Shown: one piece after another, positions 56,818 through 64,000 of the stretch
Layout of the letters: every line of letters starts with the position of its first letter
Numbering within the stretch: position 1 is the first letter of the stretch
NCBI GenBank assembly: GCA_038496445.1
Contig: JALMLS010000589.1
Location: 124,001 to 188,000 of the forward strand
Length of the DNA stretch: 64,000 nt
DNA from: Trichosphaerium sp. ATCC 40318
Taxonomy: Eukaryota; Discosea; Flabellinia; Trichosidae
Reading direction: 5' to 3'
Translations under genes and position numbers: made by a program
The notes under the pieces: model-generated
The model's database searches: none
What the model saw: the letters and a program-made list of their open reading frames with translations, nothing else
What the model was told of the DNA's origin: nothing

Positions 56818-57400
56818 ATGAATAACAACATGTCAACATGCAGTCACGTGTTTCAGTTGCCAGTCGAGATACAACTAGAAAATATTGACTTGGATGAAGT
56901 GTATGTAAAATGGCCACTGCTATCAAAATATAATACCTGCATGACAACGAGGTTTGAGTCTGACATGAACAAACACGGGAAATGGAAAAAATATCAAGAA
57001 TCGTCAACATTGAGAATACAAAGAATGGAATGGGACGGCCAATTGGAGAAGAAGTGTAGTTACATCAATGGTAAATGGTAAACGCAGAGATTATTACAAC
57101 AACAATGGAACGGGTTACCAATTGCATTGTACTTACAAAGATAGTAAACTTCATGATATTGGCAATCTACATGGGGAGTACTTATAATGGCTGCGAAATG
57201 GTGTATTGTCTAAAAAGTGTAGCTATAATAATGGCAATCTACACATGGGGAGTATTTAGAATGGAGTTCATACGATTGGTCATGTGGCAGATTATCAAAG
57301 TGTTATTACGTAGATGGTAAATAAACTTGAAGGAGAATATGCAAAGATATGAACAGGATTGGGATGAGCAGGATGAAGAATATTAGTATACATATCATGA
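56818..57400 (+). pseudogene. Decayed F-box-like/MORN_2 gene
   Basis: An intact head (CSHVFQLPVEIQLENIDLDE, YVKWPLLSKYNTCMTTRF) aligns with the gene at 45236 up to one repeat (GQLEKKCSYINGKW), where a stop follows. In a shifted frame repeats continue (NGKRRDYYNN, SKLHDIGNLHGEYL) with several further stops, and end near 57,400. Frameshift and nonsense changes mark it as a pseudogene of the MORN_2 family. A shortened protein of about 87 residues could still be made. Confidence 0.75.
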
Positions 57401-57454
57401 TGATGGCTCTATTCGAACAATGCAAATACACTCACGGTAAGAAGAAGTATAAAG

Positions 57455-57530
57455 TTATTTGTACTGGTTTCCACCAAGTTTATTTGGTACTTCTCTTTCC
57501 ACGTGATTGGATTCAGATTATAAAGTTGAT
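57455..57530 (-). pseudogene. Short relic of F-box/Ig-like gene
   Basis: The minus strand reads LYNLNPITWKEKYQINLVE, matching MYNVKPVTWKEKYQNKLVP of the gene at 21939-22895. Only about 20 codons survive. It is directly downstream of the decayed MORN_2 gene. Confidence 0.7.
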
Positions 57531-57835
57531 GACTTTTCTTCAGTTATTATCTCAGTTACTGTCTGTTTTTGAAGTACCTTACTGTTGTTTTGTGTGAAGA
57601 TTAGTTTAACGGATCGTAAGTATCATTGATGCTCAGCCAGATATCCATAAGTTTCCACAAACCAAGAGCTAAAAACCACCTTAAGTGAGAAGTTGGTTGT
57701 CACTTTCAATTAAGACATGTACCCCACCATTGACATTGATACTAAACTCATAGCGGGATCTGTTATCCCCGCATACATCAAAGAATATAAGATACGAGAG
57801 AGAAAAAACAACTACTTTCTCTGGCAACACAATCA

Positions 57836-58971
57836 ATGATCAATTTAGGACAGAAACATGTTGACGATATTCTGTTGTCATACTACCAAAGTAATCTTGT
57901 ATTAATGTCCGTGGCACAGGTTACCACACTTCAAAGATTGCCATCAGAGATACTCACGCTCATTCTCCGGTTTCTTGGCAAAAAGCAGCGCATTCTGGCT
58001 TGTTTAGTGTCACAGCGAATTAGAGCTGTTATTCGCAATAATTGGCTTTCAAAGTAAAAACTGAAATCTGCATCCGATTTCAGCGTTCTCAAAGGTAATC
58101 CATTGCTATCAAACACCGAAATCGTCTGTAGAGGTTTACGAATGTCAGAAAACGACATAGCTAGCCTTTGTGGTGTTCGTACAATAGATGTACGAAGTAC
58201 AACGATTACTGATGAACATATTCTCAAATTAGTTGATGGAGGCAAACACACCATTCATAACATTAATCTAAGTCATACTCGTATAACAGATGTATCACTT
58301 ACAGCACTAAAAGGTGTTCATACTATTGATCTGGAAGCATGCAAAGGACAGACGAGGGTATCAAAGCACTCAAAGGCGTTCATACTATTTCCCTTGGTCT
58401 CACAAACGTTACAGATGCAAGCTTAAAAGTACTAAATGAAGTACATTCTATTTCTCTTTATCATTGCAAATACCCAACAGATGAAGGTTTAAAAGCACTA
58501 AGAGGTGTTCATACTGTAGATATTCATGGTTGCTCTAATATTACAGATGAAGGCCTTAAATCGCTTGTGAAAGCGCACATAATTACAATTGGTCAATGTC
58601 CACGTGTTACCATTGAAGGAATGAAGATATTAAAAGATATTCATAAAATAGTTCTCAGTTTGTCAACAGATGAAAAAATCAAGCAATTATCTAATGTACA
58701 CACTATTTGTACTTCTGGGATGGGTGTTACAGATGATGGCATTAACTCATTGATAAATCTAAAGCACTTAAGGTTAGTTTATTGCGCTGTTACAAACTCA
58801 GGTCTTAAACCTTTGGTCAATCTTGAACACTTAGAGTGCTATGGGTGTCCCAAGATTACTAATGATTGTTTACAATACTTGACATCCGTCAACAGCATCA
58901 GTATTGGTGGTAAACGCTCCATTACACAAGAAGCTGTTGAGGCCATGTGTATTCAATATTTTGAGCTGTAG
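57836..58971 (+). pseudogene. F-box/LRR gene broken by a frameshift (or with an unseen intron)
   Basis: The ATG at 57836 opens an F-box segment (LQRLPSEILTLILRFLGKKQ). A very short intron near 58,054-58,085 keeps the frame into leucine-rich repeats (GVRTIDVRSTTITDEH, ALKGVHTIDLEACK). At about 58,340-58,350 the repeat register shifts frame: upstream frame gives DLEACKGQT, downstream frame gives QRTDEGIKALKGVHTI. No intron fits there. The downstream frame then stays open for about 200 residues with seven or more repeats, ending in EAMCIQYFEL. Either a small deletion has disabled the gene recently or the base call is wrong. Intact relative: 52461-53567. Confidence 0.65.
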
Positions 58972-59084
58972 AACACGTGATAAATTGACAATAAAGTCCT
59001 ATCTTTGTTTTTAGTGGCCGGTTTTTTTAGCATGTTGCTAGTCAACTTCAAAGGTGCAGAATGTTTGATGACAATTCAATTTGT

Positions 59085-59244
59085 CCAAGTGATTGTTGGA
59101 GTTCATACTATTGACCTCAATTACACCAAAGTAATAGATGAAGGTGTCAAAGCACTTGCTGGGGTTCATACTATTGAGCTAAGGAATACTGAAGTAACTA
59201 ATGAAGGCGTAACAGCACTAAAGGATGTATTGGGCTTTCCTTAA
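59085..59244 (+). pseudogene. Two-repeat LRR fragment
   Basis: It reads VGVHTIDLNYTKVIDEGVK then ALAGVHTIELRNTEVTNEGV, followed by ALKDVLGFP and a stop. These are two clean repeats of the GVHTI type without F-box or start. It may be a fragment left by unequal exchange with the gene just upstream. Confidence 0.7.
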
Positions 59245-59459
59245 ATAGTAACACGATTGTACAAGATACTCAAAGTGCAATAAAATTTACATCAGTCAAC
59301 TACAGGTTTTTTAGTACATTAACAGCCTGTTTATTCTTGTTTTTATTATTGCATAGTGCCAACAATAGTACAGATATATTATAGTAATGTATGAGTTTGT
59401 ATGAGAGATAAACATAGCTGAGAGTGAGGAAATGGTGAACGAGGTTTTTTTTTTTGACA

Positions 59460-62008
59460 TTATTTGAAAGGTATATAAAACGGAATAGTACTATTCACAG
59501 TTTGTGGATCACAGGTACGTTTCCTGTAAGATGCAAATGCTCTATTCAATGTAGTAAGCAGTTTAATAACGAATTGATACGTTGTTGTCGTTGGAGCAAA
59601 AGCGAGCTCAGGTGCAGTTGTATTGTAAGGCGGTAATGCAAAATATGAAGCATCCTAAAATAAGAAAAAAATAAGATAAACAAAAAACACTTTGTGTTTC
59701 AAAGAAAAACGTGCATAGCGTTCAACCAAAGGTAAATTTTTTAAAAAATATTATATAGCTAATCGGTATATAAATACTTTTACAAAAAATTGTAACAGAA
59801 CTGAGCAGCATACACCCCAAGGGAGTAGGGTTTTTTGGAAAAAAAAAAACAGACGTACAGTACATGATAACATATCTAGCCTGTACCCATGTTTATTCCA
59901 AGACCAATTCTGAATGTTATACTTCTGACAATAATGAAGAGCTTGGTAAGTTTCTAAGAACCTAGTTTTAGGATCATTCGGATGTGACAAGTCAAGGTAG
60001 TATCGAATTTCATGAGGAAGATCAAGCTCAATAGCTGCAACTTGATACGCATTCATATCACACGTATATCCTCCTCTATCTATTTCGGAATAAAATAAGT
60101 AAGATAATATCCCATAAGGTAATTAGAAACACGTGTAGTGCATTTCCAAGAAAGAAATCTCAAAACTTGAAAACAGCACATTTTTTTTTCAAATACGAGA
60201 AAAAAGTGAATGTTGTTGAGGTGATGGTTTAACACTATAAAAAAAAAGTGCGTACTGAATCCAGGTGTCAAATCTTTTCTGTAAGCTATAGTTGTTTCCA
60301 TCCACACTCGAGATAACTCAGCCATATCATCCTAAACGAACACATAAAATTAAAAAGAGACAATCAAGTATAGGGCGCGTTCATACAAACAAAAAAAAGA
60401 AAAAGACTTAAAACCCAAAGACATACCCTGTGTGCGATGTACATATGTCCTAATTCATACGGCTTCCAATTAAACGTATTATTTTTACCCTTCTCATTAC
60501 ATGAAGGACAGTGCTTTGCCCAGTGTGGATGACCTCTCCTAAGAAAAAAAAATACGTCAACAAACAATTCGAGTTGATTCCTACTTACCAACCATGTGTT
60601 GGGAAACCATAACCTCCTATAGGTTTACCCTTTTCAACACCTCGGATATCATAAGGAGACATCATCAAAAAATCAGGGTCAGTGACAATCACAATGTCTT
60701 CTGGGAAGTCAACTTCCGTCACCTTAAAAAAAAAACAACGATTAATCTTAACCACCATAAACAAACGAGATCATAGAATGCTAGAGCGATTAAACAAACT
60801 GTGATACGTACAAACTGGTATACTGAACTAGGTTTATTCAAAGGTTTGAATCTATCTTTTGGATCATTATAAAAGCGTTCGTAAGACGGCAATTGAATGA
60901 AGTTAACCTACAAAAAAGGAAAACAACTAAGTAAATGCTTTGCTCAGTATTTTTTGGTATTCAACTAACAATGCACTCGGAATGGTTGTTAAAGGGTTGT
61001 GTGATATAAGTAACCAAATACGAGGTTGGTTGTAAAATGACAGTACGTACTTCCGGATAAGCTTTGATCATTTCTTTGATTCTTGGTGATAACACACCAT
61101 CACAACTCATCAATCTGCTCAAATTAAATGGTTTACCATTATCCAACCTAATGCAATAATGTTAATAACGATCTATGATTGTATACAATCATTTTAGAAA
61201 TGACTTTGCGTACCAAGATTGTATAACACCCATAGTCTGCCTTAAGAACAAATGTCAAACAACAATCAAAAAAAAATACAAAAAAGTTAATTAAACTATA
61301 TATCGAACAAATACAGCAAAAATAGAGTACCAAAGCTTGTGATCGATAAAACTGGAAAAGAATTATCTCATAATAAACAAATTTCTTCAAATCAGATAGC
61401 GTAGCTGGAGCAATTTCTTCCAAAAAAAAAAAAAAAATACAAAAACAGTACCAGTTATGATAATCACTACAATCAGTTGAGAAAATATAGTGAGCAGGAT
61501 AGAATGTTTTCTGAGTACTAAGAGGTTCTATAATAGACTCTTCTGAAACTTTACTAATATTTTGAGAATGTCTTGTAAGCATAAAAACGCCGATATTAAT
61601 TATTGAGACAACTACAACGAATAGTACACCAATAGTTTTTACGTCTAGACAGCAACAAAACGCTTTTTTTGTTTGGTTCTGAAATCAATGTAAGTACGTT
61701 GTAAGTTGATAATAGAGGTTTGAAGTCAGGTTTTCTGCGTTTAGAAGGAAATTGCAACGTTTAAAGACTTGTTGCAACTCGCGGAGTTTTTTTTTTGTAA
61801 AACGCGCTACTGAGTGCGTGGATATTACAATAGGCGTAGGGTAAGTTAATAATGGCCTACCGATAGCTTTTGATAAAATTTGACTCGTATAAACGTTTAT
61901 AGTGCACACATACCGCACAAAACGATTGGTTTTCGACATAGTACGCTTGTTGCAAAATATACGTACATTACCAGTCAACAAACCCCTCACGGTGCTGTTG
62001 TTCTCCAT
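59460..62008 (-). CDS. HPAT/SGT1-type arabinosyl- or galactosyltransferase-like protein
   Basis: The start is the ATG at 62008 (MENNSTVRGLLT), joined over a ~330-bp intron to a signal anchor (VKTIGVLFVVVVSIINIGVF), so it is a type II Golgi protein. The catalytic part has HYIFSTDCSDYHNW, LSRLMSCDGVLSP, LNKPSSVYQFV, the metal-site motif in DIVIVTDPDFLMMSP (DPD for DxD), GGYGFPTHGW, a Cys pair in HCPSCNEKG, ELSRVWMETTIAYR, CDMNAYQVAAIELDL and QNWSWNKHGYR. This is the layout of hydroxyproline O-arabinosyltransferases and peptidyl-serine galactosyltransferases, known mainly from plants and algae. It ends in an extra ~60-residue tail (TVNSTIPFYIPFK). Some joins near 61,150-61,450 are uncertain. Acceptors could be Hyp/Ser-rich wall proteins; this is inference. 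Confidence 0.75.
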
Positions 62009-62410
62009 GTTGAATAAATGCAAAGCGCCTACGTTGCTTGCAAACAAGTAAAATAGCTACTCGCAGAGATAGTCAAATTCGGTCACGTAATCATATTCGG
62101 AATAATTATTGCCATTCGTTCAAGATATTTTCCAAACACAAAGTTTCCTTGTACTCCGCTGCTCTCTAAGTGCGTACATCATTATGTGCAGAGGTTTTGT
62201 AGCTCCTGAGGGTAAACTTATCTCTGTACGTACGTCTTACTGGCCCCACTGGGAAAAAGTGCATGTGTATGGTCGCAATGGCTCCAAACCATTGTCAGTA
62301 AGCTAATCTACAAGTAAAAAAAAGTTGTGCAGTTAAGGCACGTGTAAACAATGCAAAAATAACGAGCTTGGCACCTTTTTTATTTTTTTCGGCTGAAACC
62401 GAATAATGTA
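62009..62410. other. Intergenic; doubtful plus-strand short frame
   Basis: A plus-strand frame around 62,185-62,306 (MCRGFVAPEGKLISVRTSYW) contains a GTACGTACG donor-like site but has no partner exon I can find. The stretch also carries the promoter of the glycosyltransferase (minus). Confidence 0.3.
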
Positions 62411-64000
62411 TTACATAACCTCAGCTTCAAGAGCTTCCCAGTTATCCCCTTCCTTTTTGCTTAGTAATACTTCAATCTTTGTAGATAGAACGGCGAATTT
62501 CGATTTTTCAGGTACTACTTCAAGATACAGGTCGAATTTCCTGTTCCACACGCGTCCATCTTGAAATGCGACTGCTACCTCAAGCTAACGGCGAAGTTAG
62601 TTTCACAAAGATGCTCGAGAGTAAAAAACTATTCGTACACAACGCTCAGTGATGTTTATGACTGTTTTCTCCTTGTCAACCTTCTTTGCGTAGATATTCA
62701 ATGTTACTCGGATGTTAGACTGATAAAAATCATAGCGACATTGTACGCTTGATTGTTTTTTGAGTTCGCGCTTTTAAACTGTCAGCAAACAAATTGACAA
62801 GGTGTATTCAATGAAATAAACACTTTTTCTTTCTGAGCAAAAAACTTCTAAATGGAAACGTACAGTTGTTTTTACGAATCTGCATTTGCCTTCTGTACAA
62901 CCTGGAAGTGCTAGGCATGTTGTAAAATCAGCGCTACGCTTTTTACAGCACGTCCAACCTTAGGAAAATGTCAAACAAAGTTTACAAAAAACTGCTTAGA
63001 ACAAACGTACTTTTAAGACCTTCATGAAACAATGGCACACCCCAGTGATAGATACACGGTTTTTCATACGAAGAAGCGTCCTCATAAACAATATTGCATC
63101 CATTCCTCAAGCAAGGAGTTCCTACTGGTATTACAGCAGCCTCAGGATCTTCTAACTAGTATTCAATGTTATTTGTAGATTAAAAAAACATGGATTTAAG
63201 GCATTCATACTTCACGTTCATCTTCGATTTGTACTTGTTTTATTTTTGGTTTAGCCTTTGCTACGACTTTCCTGATGGTTGCTGAAACTGGAGAAGCAGA
63301 GCTCATATTTTTCTAAAAAGTGTAATAAGAACAAAAGCCAAAGAATCTAAAAAGCTTCTCCTTCGCCTAGCTACACTACGTACACCATCCCAGATACTTT
63401 TGTTTTTAATTCCTGATACTTGTTGAATCCAAGTATGCTTACCCCTAACGCATCCGGGGATCTTCTCAAAGTCGTCAAATGAGTATGTCTTCCTTCCACA
63501 ACATTGCCAAGTCTAAAAATCAAACAGTTACATTTTTTTGGTGTTTTAGATTATCAACGAACCTGACGACCTTCGTGAAACGTCGCTGGTCCCTTATGGT
63601 ATAAACAAGACCCCTCGGTATTTTCTACAATAGTTTACGTCAAAAAAAAGCCGAGAAACCTGTCACATTACCATCTTCTCTAAAAGACTCAAAGCAACCA
63701 AGCCTGCTACAACGGAATAGTATTTTCTACACTATTTTAGATTTTGCGTGTATTTGAAAGAAATTAACTGCTTTTTTTATGTACCACGTAAATATCCTCT
63801 TTATCCGATACGGTGGCGCTCACTTTAGCGGTTGGGTCGTGTGTTTTTCCGCTAGAACAGTGTTACGAAAAAAAACAATAAAAGAAGTAATAACACCTAC
63901 CTTTCGTTTTCAAACGATACCCCTCGTTTCTCCGCAGGTACAGTTGTTTTACTCCTGTATTTCTGAACGAAAATCTACTAGACACTTACTCCTGCACGTA
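62411..64000 (-). CDS. CHORDC1: CHORD/CS-domain co-chaperone (partial, 5' end outside window)
   Basis: The 3' end is at 62411; the start lies beyond 64000. Visible order: an N-terminal piece (KYRSKTTVPAEKRGVSFENE), CHORD I (CSRLGCFESF, CLYHKGPATFHEG, TWQCCGRKTYSFDDF, GCVRGKH), a linker, CHORD II (GTPCLRNGCNIVYE, CIYHWGVPLFHEGLK, GWTCCKKRSADF, GCTEGKC) and a C-terminal CS/p23-like domain (CRYDFYQSNIRVTLNIYAKK, AFQDGRVWNRKFDLYLEVV, STKIEVLLSKKEGDNWEAL). Each CHORD shows the expected Cys/His zinc ligands. The family (CHORDC1/melusin; RAR1 in plants) binds Hsp90 and supports signalling and immune receptors. Introns are short, most joins clear. The CS domain matches the animal-type arrangement, which plant RAR1 lacks. 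Confidence 0.88.

Overview
The window is nuclear DNA from an intron-rich, AT-rich, gene-dense single-celled eukaryote. The signs are many short introns (mostly about 35-110 bp, GT...AG, often starting GTAC or GTACG), two nuclear-type tRNA-Met genes, E1 ubiquitin activation, RGS, CHORD, CLPTM1 and AAAP families, and secreted Pro/Thr-stalk proteins. I cannot name the lineage. Most models below were built by joining exons by hand, so gene spans include introns and individual splice sites could be off.

Layout. 0.5-3 kb: a small coiled protein and an F-box/ankyrin protein. 3.4-8.1 kb: a secreted metalloprotease-like protein with an IPT/TIG domain and a huge Pro/Thr stalk. 8.5-14.9 kb: a mini-granulin and a very large VIT-VWA-DUF2135 protein carrying RS, RGG, FG and RNA-polymerase-II-CTD-like repeats. 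15.3-20.4 kb: a GT31 Fringe-like glycosyltransferase, an F-box/kelch protein and an RGS protein. 21.9-25.9 kb: an F-box/Ig-like protein, a C-type-lectin-like receptor and an orphan acidic-tailed protein. 26.2 kb: tRNA-Met. 26.4-33.8 kb: a secreted BNR/YCF48-like propeller facing a YWTD-propeller/GH38-like fusion. 34.3-42.0 kb: UBA1 facing CLPTM1. 42.4-43.4 kb: an orphan and a second, identical tRNA-Met.

43.6-59.2 kb is an accessory zone. It holds single-exon or nearly single-exon F-box-like genes with MORN_2, Ig-like or LRR modules, at least six decayed copies of them, a 1.9 kb TA-flanked terminal-inverted-repeat element, an EGF/7TM receptor and an AAAP amino-acid transporter. 59.5-64 kb: an HPAT/SGT1-type glycosyltransferase and the 3' part of a CHORD-CS co-chaperone gene.

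How it fits together. Several products act at the cell surface or in the secretory path (protease-like, granulin, lectin-like receptor, propellers, GH38-like, GT31, HPAT-like, EGF/7TM). A second theme is ubiquitin targeting: E1 plus F-box proteins of five architectures that are visibly duplicating and decaying here. The strongest candidates for something undescribed are the VIT-VWA-DUF2135 protein with nuclear-style low-complexity inserts and the YWTD/GH38-like fusion.
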